From the NCBI GenBank assembly GCA_040882565.1, contig JBBEAZ010000011.1:84424-148423 (forward strand): DNA of 64,000 nucleotides, given 5' to 3'. The notes beneath the pieces were generated by a model. It was not told the DNA's origin, did no database searches, and was given only the letters and a program-made list of their open reading frames with translations. Position numbers and translations under genes: made by a program. Source of the DNA: CF-162 sp040882565 (lineage in GTDB: Bacteria > Chloroflexota > Dehalococcoidia > SM23-28-2 > RBG-16-64-32). The stretch's first letter is position 1; every line of letters starts with the position of its first letter. Shown here piece after piece: positions 8,298 to 15,066 of the stretch.

Positions 8298-8573
8298 TCA
8301 GCTGCCGATGATGACGTTATGGATCGGCATGACGTCCGGCGTTCCTGGGTCAAAGCCGATTTCGTTCAGGACGGGCATGAGCTGCGCGCCGAAAGCGTCG
8401 TAATCCGCCTGCGACGCGAAGACGTCAAAGACCATCAGGTGGTCGGGTGCTCCAAAGCAGGCGTGGTAGAGGCGGCCCTTCGGAGAGCCGGCTCCGGCGG
8501 CTTCGAGGCGGCGGGTGATGTCGTCGTACAGCGATGCGGTTAGAGACTCCGGGTGGAAGTAGACACCGATCAC
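8298..8573 (-). CDS. Small ABM-like (dimeric alpha/beta barrel) protein
   Basis: 91 aa, GTG start with AAAGGAG seven bases upstream. Order of elements: strand (MIGVYFH), helix (LYDDITRRLEAAG), strand (LYHACFGAP), strand (HLMVFDVFA), helix (ADYDAFGAQLMPVLNEIG), ending with NVIIGS. That beta-alpha-beta-beta-alpha-beta order fits the dimeric alpha/beta-barrel superfamily, whose members include heme-independent monooxygenases, cyclases and stress proteins. No active-site residue can be named. It lies 126 bases upstream of the hot-dog/SDR operon on the same strand and might be a separate transcript. Confidence 0.6.
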   Translation of the reverse strand: MIGVYFHPESLTASLYDDITRRLEAAGAGSPKGRLYHACFGAPDHLMVFDVFASQADYDAFGAQLMPVLNEIGFDPGTPDVMPIHNVIIGS

Positions 8574-8610
8574 GGGGGACTCCTTTCAGTTTGGGGATTG
8601 CTTGTGACTG

Positions 8611-9012
8611 CTAGTCGCGGCCGAGGAGGGTGCCGCTGGTTGGTTCTTCGAGGGTCATGCGTTCGGTGCCGGCTGCGAAGGCGAGGCCGAGCGCGTAGAG
8701 GAGGAGGAAGGTGGAGCGAGTGAGGAACGCCGCGCCGACCAGGCCGAGCAGACCCGCGGCTGTTGCGGGCGTTCGGGCGACGGGTGCGAGCGGGCCCTCG
8801 TAAGCGAGTGTCGCACCGGGCTGGCGGAGGGCCATGAAGCCGAGCGCGGCGCCCGCGCCCGCCATCACGAAACCGAGGACGCGGCCCGCTTTCGGCAGCT
8901 TCGGCACGTCCGACCGTCGCTCGAATGAGATGACGGCCGAGGGGAGCGTGATCAGCCAGAGACGCGACGACAGGTTTTTCGGCAGGGCGAGGTGTTCCTG
9001 TATCCAGTCCAT
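8611..9012 (-). CDS. Small hydrophobic membrane protein of unknown function (start near assembly gap)
   Basis: 133 aa if translation starts at the ATG at 9012. There are about three hydrophobic segments (GFVMAGAGAALGFMAL; TAAGLLGLVGAAFLTRS; FLLLYALGLAFAAG) and an N-terminal basic/amphipathic part, so the protein is probably membrane-embedded. I recognise no family. No Shine-Dalgarno is visible before this ATG. The start lies within a 55-base sequence that is repeated on the other side of a run of 100 N, so the true 5' context is uncertain. After collapsing the duplicate, the frame would continue upstream without changing this start. Confidence 0.5.
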   Translation of the reverse strand: MDWIQEHLALPKNLSSRLWLITLPSAVISFERRSDVPKLPKAGRVLGFVMAGAGAALGFMALRQPGATLAYEGPLAPVARTPATAAGLLGLVGAAFLTRSTFLLLYALGLAFAAGTERMTLEEPTSGTLLGRD

Positions 9013-9207
9013 GCGTGGGTGATTGTCTGTGGTGCGCGGCGAGCGGGTCAAGNNNNNNNNNNNNNNNNNNNNNNNNNNNNNNNNNNNNNNNNNNNNNNNN
9101 NNNNNNNNNNNNNNNNNNNNNNNNNNNNNNNNNNNNNNNNNNNNNNNNNNNNCTGTATCCAGTCCATGCGTGGGTGATTGTCTGTGGTGCGCGGCGAGCG
9201 GGTCAAG
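8998..9207. repeat. Assembly gap: 100 N flanked by an identical 55-base duplicate
   Basis: Bases 8998-9052 and 9153-9207 are identical over 55 positions (both begin ctgtatccagtccatgcg and end cgagcgggtcaag) and enclose exactly 100 N at 9053-9152. Two contig ends that share 55 bases were placed side by side with a standard gap instead of being merged. The real chromosome most likely has a single copy here with no missing sequence, which would remove 155 bases. A genuine short direct repeat around unsequenced DNA is the less likely alternative. Confidence 0.85.
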
Positions 9208-9245
9208 CCTCTGAGAATCGGTGCGTATACTTATCACGAGGCGAA

Positions 9246-9542
9246 ATGCGCGACATGCTGTTCTCGTTTCCTTTGGTGGTGCTAGTCGGGCTGGCTCTCG
9301 GCGCGGAGCTCGCCGGAGAGTCGAGTGACGAATGCGACGATGGGAGCTGCGAGCAAGACTGCGGTCTGTCGCAAGAGGTGATTGAGTCATTCGAGGGGCG
9401 CCCATCGAAGTATGAGTCGGTGTCGCGGAGGGACTATGAGCGTGCGTTGGCCTTCCTGACAGAGTCGTGCGCAACCCCGACGCCCACCTTCTATCTCACC
9501 GCAAAGGCCTCGCGCGGAAGCGCCCTGTCTTCAGCTCTGTGA
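9246..9542 (+). CDS. Putative small secreted cysteine-containing protein
   Basis: 98 aa, ATG start with GAGG five bases upstream and a TATACT hexamer at 9226-9231 that could be its -10. The first 25 residues (MRDMLFSFPLVVLVGLALGA) look like a secretion signal, followed by an acidic stretch with three clustered cysteines (ECDDGSCEQDC) and a helix-forming region around RRDYERALAFLTESC. No family is recognised. The 3' end overlaps the convergent PHP gene by 47 bases. It is the only plus-strand gene within the minus-strand block and sits beside the assembly gap, so it could be a chance frame; the signal peptide and ribosome site argue for a real gene. Confidence 0.4.
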   Translation: MRDMLFSFPLVVLVGLALGAELAGESSDECDDGSCEQDCGLSQEVIESFEGRPSKYESVSRRDYERALAFLTESCATPTPTFYLTAKASRGSALSSAL

Positions 9543-10134
9543 TCAGGTCGGCGAGACCGGTGATCGGCGCTTCGAAGTCTGAGGCGCAGGTTCCGATATC
9601 CGCCGCTGTGTGCGCGTCGCTTCCCGCCGCTTGGGGGAGGCGGTGATGTTCGGAGATAGCTGCCGAGAAGGCGTTCTGACGCTCGGTGCCGCGACCGTTG
9701 AGGGTCTCGATCGCGTGGACGTGGCGGTAGGCCTCGTTCTCGCAGGCCCTGTCGAGAGCCTCGGTCCAGTCGCCCTCATCGCGCAGCTCGAAGGGGAGCT
9801 GGCGGCGGTAGGGGTGGGCGGCGATCATCGCGCCGCCTGCGGCTTCCACCATGGAGACGAGATCGGCCAATCGGTGCATACCATAGACGAAGCGCTCGAG
9901 GCCGAAGACGACGATGTGGCCGAGCTCCGTGTTCACCTCGATGCCGGGGATGACGAGGAAGTTATGCCGGCGGGCCAGTTCGGCGGCCTGCTCGTGGTCC
10001 CAGAAGAAGTCGTGCTCGGTGAGGCAGACGCCGTCGAGGCCGGAGGCCTTCGCGGCTTCGATGAGACGGTCGGGCGTGAGGTCGCTGTCGTGGGAGAGCG
10101 GGTGGGTGTGGGTGTGGAGGTCGATCAGGGGCAT
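9496..10134 (-). CDS. PHP-domain phosphoesterase
   Basis: 212 aa. All PHP metal-binding motifs are visible: DLHTHTHPLSHDS near the N-terminus, CLTEHDFF around residue 40, AAHPYRR about residue 107 and GSDAH near residue 171. The family cleaves phosphoester bonds in nucleotides, histidinol phosphate or other small molecules using two or three divalent metals; stand-alone PHP proteins of about 210-280 residues often act on nucleoside phosphates or 3',5'-bisphosphates, but the substrate here is unknown. The start overlaps the upstream gene's end by 10 bases and has no clear ribosome site, so translation is probably coupled. Confidence 0.85.
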   Translation of the reverse strand: MPLIDLHTHTHPLSHDSDLTPDRLIEAAKASGLDGVCLTEHDFFWDHEQAAELARRHNFLVIPGIEVNTELGHIVVFGLERFVYGMHRLADLVSMVEAAGGAMIAAHPYRRQLPFELRDEGDWTEALDRACENEAYRHVHAIETLNGRGTERQNAFSAAISEHHRLPQAAGSDAHTAADIGTCASDFEAPITGLADLITELKTGRFRARPLR

Positions 10135-10388
10135 GGGGGGGACAGCCTACTGACGTTCCGTGGGTGGCTTCGGGCCTGTCTTTCGTTGCCGCGTTTGTAG
10201 TTGCCGGTGAGCCTTGCCATGATCTGCTGCTGGCTTGTGTCCGATGCGTCGTCAACCTTCGCGAGGAACTTTTTGGCGGCGGCTCCGCGCAGCGTCGTGC
10301 CGAGCGTGTCGCCGTGGTAGATCTGCACGGCGCCGCTTGCGGTGGCACGGAACGTGAATCGCAGACCGGTGTCTCGGTCAGTGTTCAT
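10125..10388 (-). CDS. Small conserved-looking protein of unknown function
   Basis: 87 aa from the ATG at 10388, which overlaps the upstream methyltransferase stop as TGATG; an apparent extension upstream is a shadow of that methyltransferase. The N-terminal half has alternating hydrophobic strands (LRFTFRATASGAVQIYHGD, LGTTLRG), then a helix with AAAKKFLAKVDDASDTSQQ, and a basic tail (KRGNERQARSHPR). No family, signal peptide or membrane segment is apparent. Its tight overlap with neighbours on both sides supports it being a real gene in an operon with the methyltransferase and PHP genes. Confidence 0.6.
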   Translation of the reverse strand: MNTDRDTGLRFTFRATASGAVQIYHGDTLGTTLRGAAAKKFLAKVDDASDTSQQQIMARLTGNYKRGNERQARSHPRNVSRLSPPCP

Positions 10389-11020
10389 CACAGGGTACCC
10401 GGCTTCTCGGCGATGACGAAGAGGTGCTCGCCGTCGGCGTCGTCGGCGATCGGGTCGTGCACGACGTCGGAGTGCTCCACCAAGAACCCTGCGTCTTTGA
10501 CCAGCGCGAGGCTCGCGGCCGCGTCGTAGTGGCTCCAGAGCATCGGCGCGCCGAACCAATCGTCTTCGTAGCCGATCGGGGTGTCGCCGCCGCCGAGGAC
10601 GAGCAGACAGTGGCCACCCGGGACCAGCCAGTCGCGGATGCGGTCGATGATCGGCGCGTGTAGCCTCCGCTTGACGTGGATCAGGCTGTAGAGGACCACG
10701 ACCGCAGCGAACTGAGAGTGGCGGAAGTGAAGGCTTGCCATGTCGGCGTAGATGAGCTGCGCGGAGCGCGACTTCTTAGCGGCGATCGAGAGCTGGCCGC
10801 GTGAGATGTCGGCGCCGATCACGTCGAAACGGGCGTTGAGCCATCGTCCCGCCGCGCCGGAGCCGCAGCCGAGGTCGAGGACGCGTGCTCCGTCCGGCAG
10901 CGGCGCGGTAAGACGCTCGAGCCAGGGGAGGACGTGGTCGATCGTCGCCTCGTCGGCGAAGCGCTGGGCGATCGCATCGTAGCCGGCTGCGACGCACTTC
11001 TGCCAGTCGAACGCTGTCAG
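10388..11020 (-). CDS. Class I SAM-dependent methyltransferase (apparent CTG start)
   Basis: About 210 aa. The SAM-binding motif I is VLDLGCGSGAAG at roughly residues 47-58, followed by the acidic ADISRGQ after strand 2, YADMASL at motif II and VVVLYSLIHVKRR at motif III; the C-terminal half has VPGGHCLLVLGGG. This is a Methyltransf_11/25-type fold with unknown substrate. Between the end of the thiolase-fold gene and motif I no ATG, GTG or TTG is available in frame; the only codon in the usual overlap position is CTG at 11020 (CTGA overlap with the upstream TGA), so either CTG is used or the start lies within the upstream gene. Confidence 0.78.
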   Translation of the reverse strand: MTAFDWQKCVAAGYDAIAQRFADEATIDHVLPWLERLTAPLPDGARVLDLGCGSGAAGRWLNARFDVIGADISRGQLSIAAKKSRSAQLIYADMASLHFRHSQFAAVVVLYSLIHVKRRLHAPIIDRIRDWLVPGGHCLLVLGGGDTPIGYEDDWFGAPMLWSHYDAAASLALVKDAGFLVEHSDVVHDPIADDADGEHLFVIAEKPGTL

Positions 11021-12195
11021 TCTGCCCCCAGGATCAGCGTCCCCGTCGACGACAAGGCGCCGCCGGTGCCGTTGACGCAGGCGAGCTTCGCGTCCGGGAC
11101 CTGGCGGGGGCCGCACTCGCCGCGCAGCTGGCGGGTGGCCTCGATCAGAAGGAACATGCCGTACATGCCGGGGTGGGTGTAGGAGAGGCCGCCGCCATTC
11201 GTGTTCATCGGGAAGTCGCCGCCGGGGGCTGTGCGCTGGTTCGAGACAAAGGCGCCGCCCTCACCGGGCTTGCAGAAGCCGAGCGCTTCCAGCGTCACGA
11301 GCGCGGTGTAGGTGAACGAGTCGTAGACCCCGACGACATCGATGTCGGTGTGTTTCACGCCGGCCATTTCGAAAGCGAGCGGGCCGGAGATGGAGGCGGG
11401 CGTTGTGGTCAGGTCCGGCATGTTGGCGAGCGTCCAGTGGGTGGTGGCTTCGCCGGAGCCGAGTACCCAAACCGGCTTCTTCTTGCAGTCTTTCGCACGC
11501 TCGGCGCTGGTGACGACGATCGCGCCGCCGGCGTCAGTGACGAGGCAGCAGTCGAGGAGGTGGAAGGGGTAGCTGATCCAGCGTGACGAGAGGACGTCAT
11601 CGATCGTCAGCGGGTCGCGCATGAGGGCCTTCGGGTTGAGTCGTGCCCATTTGCGGGTGGCGACCGCGATCTCGGCGAGTTGTTCGTGCGTCGTGCCGTA
11701 CTGGTGCATGTGGCGCGTGCAGGCCAGCGCGTAGCTGCTGGGCGGGCCGCCGATGTGATAAGGCGCCTCGAACTGCGATGAGGGGAACCAGGGGTCCATC
11801 GGCGCGCGGCCGACGCCCGGACGGAAACGATTGGAGTATCCTGTCTCGCCGTGCGTGATGAGCGCGACGTCGATCAGCCCATTCGCGATGGCAGCGGCGG
11901 CGTGCTCGACGTGGATGACGAATGACGAGCCGCCGACAGAGGTGCTGTCCGTGTACTTCGGCTGGATGCCGAGGTACTCCGCGACCTGGAGGCTGGCGGC
12001 GAAGCCGGCGCCGCAGGTGAAGAGACCGTCGACGTCCGAAAGCGTGAGGCCGGCGTCCTCGAGGGCGTTGAGGGCGGCCTCCGAATGATGCTGGAGGACG
12101 CCTTTGTGCGGCACCATGCCGATCTCGTCGGACTCGTCCGCGCCGACGATGGCGATGCGCTTGAGCCAGCCGGCGCGGTCGCAACCGTCGGTCAC
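11017..12195 (-). CDS. Thiolase-fold protein lacking the cysteine nucleophile (Ltp2-like, DUF35 partner)
   Basis: 392 aa, GTG start overlapping the upstream DUF35 gene by 4 bases (GTGA). It has the thiolase architecture (AALNALEDAGL, DVDGLFTCG, CVNGTGGALSSTG at the end) but where thiolases carry the acyl-accepting cysteine it has STSVGGSSF, and the GHPxGxxG motif is replaced by GGGLSYTHPGMYG. Those changes occur in the lipid-transfer-protein/aldolase branch (Ltp2-type steroid side-chain aldolases), which function as a complex with a DUF35 OB-fold protein, here encoded directly upstream. I infer carbon-carbon lyase or acyl-transfer-free activity on a CoA thioester rather than thiolysis. Confidence 0.75.
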   Translation of the reverse strand: MTDGCDRAGWLKRIAIVGADESDEIGMVPHKGVLQHHSEAALNALEDAGLTLSDVDGLFTCGAGFAASLQVAEYLGIQPKYTDSTSVGGSSFVIHVEHAAAAIANGLIDVALITHGETGYSNRFRPGVGRAPMDPWFPSSQFEAPYHIGGPPSSYALACTRHMHQYGTTHEQLAEIAVATRKWARLNPKALMRDPLTIDDVLSSRWISYPFHLLDCCLVTDAGGAIVVTSAERAKDCKKKPVWVLGSGEATTHWTLANMPDLTTTPASISGPLAFEMAGVKHTDIDVVGVYDSFTYTALVTLEALGFCKPGEGGAFVSNQRTAPGGDFPMNTNGGGLSYTHPGMYGMFLLIEATRQLRGECGPRQVPDAKLACVNGTGGALSSTGTLILGAD

Positions 12196-12617
12196 GATGC
12201 TACTGGCCGGAACTTGGGGAGCGTGATCTCGTCGGTCACGTCGTCGAAGACGACTTCGACAGGCATTTCGCAGCGCAGGGCCTTGGGGTCAGGTGCTACG
12301 TCAACGAGGTTGGAGAAGATGCGGACGCCTTCGTCGAGGTCGATGAGGGCGGTGACGTAGGGTGTGGCGTCGTTCCAGCCGGGGTGGAAGGCGCGGTACT
12401 GGATGGCGAAAGTGTAGACGCGCCCGCGGCCGGTGGACTTGCGCCACTCGACTTCGCGGGTGCCGCAGGTGGGGCAGAAGTCACGCGGGTACCAGTACGA
12501 CTTCGCGCACGGACGACAGTAGGGGAGCCACAGTTCGTGGTTCTTGGCGCCCTCCCAGAAACGGCGGGCTTCGGGGCTCGGGACGGGTAGCGGCTTGGCG
12601 TATTTCTCGTCGGGCAT
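12192..12617 (-). CDS. DUF35 zinc-ribbon/OB-fold protein, thiolase partner
   Basis: 141 aa, ATG start. An N-terminal helix (SPEARRFWEGAKNHEL) precedes a rubredoxin-like zinc ribbon with two CxxC pairs, CRPC and CPTC, at about residues 35-53, and an OB-fold follows (GRGRVYTFAIQYR, YVTALIDLDEGVRIFSNLVD). This is the two-part organisation of DUF35 proteins (formerly DUF35_N plus DUF35), which bind acyl-CoA and stabilise thiolases, HMG-CoA synthases or aldolases. Its gene overlaps the thiolase-fold gene by 4 bases, so the two products very probably form a complex. Confidence 0.9.
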   Translation of the reverse strand: MPDEKYAKPLPVPSPEARRFWEGAKNHELWLPYCRPCAKSYWYPRDFCPTCGTREVEWRKSTGRGRVYTFAIQYRAFHPGWNDATPYVTALIDLDEGVRIFSNLVDVAPDPKALRCEMPVEVVFDDVTDEITLPKFRPVAS

Positions 12618-12676
12618 GACGAGTTAACGTTTACGTGAAGAGAGGCCGCGAGGTCAAGCCGATCGGGATGGCAAGG

Positions 12677-14005
12677 TCAGCTGGCCGCAGCGAGTTCGGG
12701 CTCCAGAAGCTCCGGGCGCTCCGCGTACTTGAGGGCCGCGCTCGATATGGCGTCGCGTGGCATGCCCAAATCGCCGCCGACAGTGGCTCCGAGGCCGAAG
12801 AGCAAACCGAATACGCGCATGGCGAGAGCGATCTCGCCGGGCATTTCCGACATCGGATGACGGCGGAAGGCCTGGACCCAGGCTTCGCTGACGGCCTGCA
12901 TGAGATCGCGGTCGGCGTAGGTGTCGGGGTCGCTCATCGTGCGGAAGAACTCGGCGAGAGCGATGACCGGCTCGGGGTCTTCATCGGTGAAGCGGAAGCC
13001 GCAGGCCCGCATGCCAGCGGCGACGCCGGCGTTGTCGCTGCGGAAGATGGCCCGGGTCGTCTGTTTGAAGCCGCGGCGGAACTCGGGCGTGAAGCGCTTG
13101 GTGAGCCCGAAGTCCAGCAGAGCGAGCCGGTTTCCGGGCAACGCCAACAGGTTGCCGGGATGAGGATCGGCCTGGAAGTAGCCGTGGATGAGCATCTTCT
13201 CGAAGTAGACATCGGCGAGCAACGTGAACACCTTCACCTGGTCGATGCCAGCCCGCTTTAGACCCTCGAGGTCGGAAATCTTGACACCGTCGATGTACTC
13301 CATGACGAGGACGCGCTTGGTTGTGTGCTCGTGGACGACACCTGGAATGACGATCTCCGGGCGGTGGGCCAGGGTGCGCCGCAGCCCGTCCATGTGCTGG
13401 GCCTCTTTGAGCATGTCGACTTCGTTCGGGATGTTCGCCTTGAGCTCCTCATAGACAGGGTCGAGCGGGAACGCGAAGAAGCGGCTCTCGAGCCAGGTGA
13501 TGCCGCGGAGGATGCTGAGGTCGCTGCGGACGAGGCGGCCCATGCCGGGGTAGATTACTTTGACGGCAACATCACGGCCGTCTTTGAGGCGCGCCCGGTA
13601 GACCTGGGCCAGCGATGCCGCGGCGACTGGCTCAGGGTCGAACTCGGCGAAGATTGACGCGATCGGCGCTCCCAGCTGCTTCTCGATGTGCGGTCGCATG
13701 ATGTCCCAGCGGCGTGGTGGGACGCGGTCCTGGAGCCGGCCGAGCACGCGGACGTACTCTGCGGGGAAGACGTCGGGGCGGCTGCCGATGGTCTGGCCGA
13801 TCTTGATCATGAGGCCCTGCAGGCGGATGACGGCGTTGTAGAGGGCCTCGGCGTTTTGCTCGTGCAAGCGCGCGAGCCGGCGGGCGTATTCTTCGTCCGA
13901 GTGCCGGGAGCGCTGCAGTGACAGCAGCTTGTAGGATCCGACGACCCTGGCGCCGAGCGCGCCGCTGTAGGCCATCCTGAGTAGCCGTGCTTCGCGAATC
14001 ACCAA
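12677..14005 (-). CDS. ABC1/UbiB family atypical kinase
   Basis: 442 aa from the TTG at 14005, six bases after AGGAGG; the frame continues 16 codons further to a TTG at 14053 without a ribosome site. The UbiB/ADCK signature KxGQ is seen as IKIGQTIGSRPD about residue 70, the Ala-rich nucleotide loop as PVAAASLAQVYRARL, the catalytic lysine in VAVKVIYPG, and the HRD/DFG equivalents in ADPHPGNLLAL and ALLDFGLTK. Members are membrane-associated atypical kinases/ATPases that support quinone biosynthesis or lipid homeostasis. It is divergent from the nuo operon, consistent with a role in the quinone pool, but that link is inference. Confidence 0.9.
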   Translation of the reverse strand: MVIREARLLRMAYSGALGARVVGSYKLLSLQRSRHSDEEYARRLARLHEQNAEALYNAVIRLQGLMIKIGQTIGSRPDVFPAEYVRVLGRLQDRVPPRRWDIMRPHIEKQLGAPIASIFAEFDPEPVAAASLAQVYRARLKDGRDVAVKVIYPGMGRLVRSDLSILRGITWLESRFFAFPLDPVYEELKANIPNEVDMLKEAQHMDGLRRTLAHRPEIVIPGVVHEHTTKRVLVMEYIDGVKISDLEGLKRAGIDQVKVFTLLADVYFEKMLIHGYFQADPHPGNLLALPGNRLALLDFGLTKRFTPEFRRGFKQTTRAIFRSDNAGVAAGMRACGFRFTDEDPEPVIALAEFFRTMSDPDTYADRDLMQAVSEAWVQAFRRHPMSEMPGEIALAMRVFGLLFGLGATVGGDLGMPRDAISSAALKYAERPELLEPELAAAS

Positions 14006-14118
14006 CGTCTTCCTCCTCGTCCTGAATCTGGCGGTCAGATGCTGCGGGGTCAATGAGGGTGACGTAAAGTTTGTATATCAGCGCATGGCTGCACGGGGTT
14101 TCTCGTATCTGGGGCCTG

Positions 14119-14127
14119 TGCTATACT
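14119..14127 (+). promoter_or_regulatory. Extended -10 promoter for the nuo operon
   Basis: The sequence TGC-TATACT (TG at 14119-14120, hexamer 14122-14127) fits an extended -10 element in the gap between divergent ubiB-like and nuoA genes. The region 17 bases upstream (TTTCTC) resembles a -35 only in its first two bases, which extended -10 promoters tolerate. Transcription would begin near 14134, giving a leader of about 35 nt. No strong Shine-Dalgarno stands directly before the nuoA ATG. Confidence 0.45.
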
Positions 14128-14168
14128 CCGGGCCGCTAAGGATAAAATTCACAAAGTAATTCCTTCTT

Positions 14169-14540
14169 ATGCTGCCTGAATGGGGACAAGTCGGCTTTCT
14201 GTTGCTTATTGCCGTGATCTTTCCGATAGGCGGCATCGGTTCTTCGTGGGCCCTCGGTCTCATCGGCATCCGGCCTAACAACCCAGACCGCGTCAAGGAA
14301 GACACCTATGAGTGCGGCGTTGAGACCGAGGGGCCGACATGGGTTCAATTCAACTTCCGCTACTACTACTTCGCGCTGCTCTTCGTGATTTTCGACGTCG
14401 AGGCCGTTTTCCTCTATCCGTACGCGGTGTCTGGTGAACGGCTGGCGGTGGCGGGGTTCATCGAGGTGTTGACGTTCGTCGGCATCATGCTCATCGGCTT
14501 GCTCTACGCCTGGCGGAAGAACGCGCTGGAGTGGACATAA
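14169..14540 (+). CDS. nuoA: NADH-quinone oxidoreductase subunit A
   Basis: 123 aa with three membrane helices (about residues 10-30, 65-85 and 95-115). The conserved loop DTYECGVETEGP and the helix start RYYYFALLFVIFDVEAVFLYP are diagnostic of NuoA, whose Cys-containing loop lies at the junction of the membrane arm and the quinone site. It is the first gene of the complex I operon, starting after an extended -10 promoter. In nearly all nuo operons nuoB would follow; here nuoC starts 4 bases downstream instead. Confidence 0.95.
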   Translation: MLPEWGQVGFLLLIAVIFPIGGIGSSWALGLIGIRPNNPDRVKEDTYECGVETEGPTWVQFNFRYYYFALLFVIFDVEAVFLYPYAVSGERLAVAGFIEVLTFVGIMLIGLLYAWRKNALEWT

Positions 14541-14544
14541 GACC

Positions 14545-15066
14545 ATGACCACGTTCGTGACCGGGCTCGAGATCGCGCACCTGATCGATGGCAAATTCCC
14601 CGGTGCGGTCGAGGACGCCCAGCCGGAGTTCGCCGTGGTGAAGCCGGAAAAGCTGGTCGAAGCACTCATCTGGCTCCGTGACGACGACGACCACTGGTAC
14701 AAGTTCCTGAGTTCGCTGACGGGCGTGGACCGCATCGACTGGTTCGAGGTGGCGTACCACATCGAGTCGTTCAAACATAACCGCACGACGACGCTCAAGG
14801 TCCGCAGCAACGACCGCGAGAACCCGAGCGTGCCGTCGGCGGTCCCGGTATGGGAGGGCGCGCAGCTGCAGGAGCGCGAGGCGTACGACCTGCTGGGCAT
14901 CCGTTTCGAAGGCAACCCTGACCTGCGGCGCATCTTCCTGTGGGAAGGCTTCGCGGGGTTTCCGTTGCGCAAGGACTACCTGAACATGCCGGGCGGGCAG
15001 ATGGCGGGGCTGGAGCGGTTCCCGGGCGAGCCGGGCGTGGAGTTGTCGGGACGGGGTACGGAATGA
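14545..15066 (+). CDS. nuoC: NADH-quinone oxidoreductase subunit C
   Basis: 173 aa, ATG four bases after the nuoA stop. Typical 30-kDa subunit features: EVAYHIESFKHNRTTTLKVR in the first half, then PSAVPVWEGAQLQEREAYDLLGI and the signature LRRIFLWEGFAGFPLRKDY, which ends the conserved core. NuoC is a peripheral-arm protein that packs against NuoD and NuoI. The stop overlaps nuoD as ATGA. Not fused to nuoD as in some proteobacteria. Confidence 0.95.
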   Translation: MTTFVTGLEIAHLIDGKFPGAVEDAQPEFAVVKPEKLVEALIWLRDDDDHWYKFLSSLTGVDRIDWFEVAYHIESFKHNRTTTLKVRSNDRENPSVPSAVPVWEGAQLQEREAYDLLGIRFEGNPDLRRIFLWEGFAGFPLRKDYLNMPGGQMAGLERFPGEPGVELSGRGTE

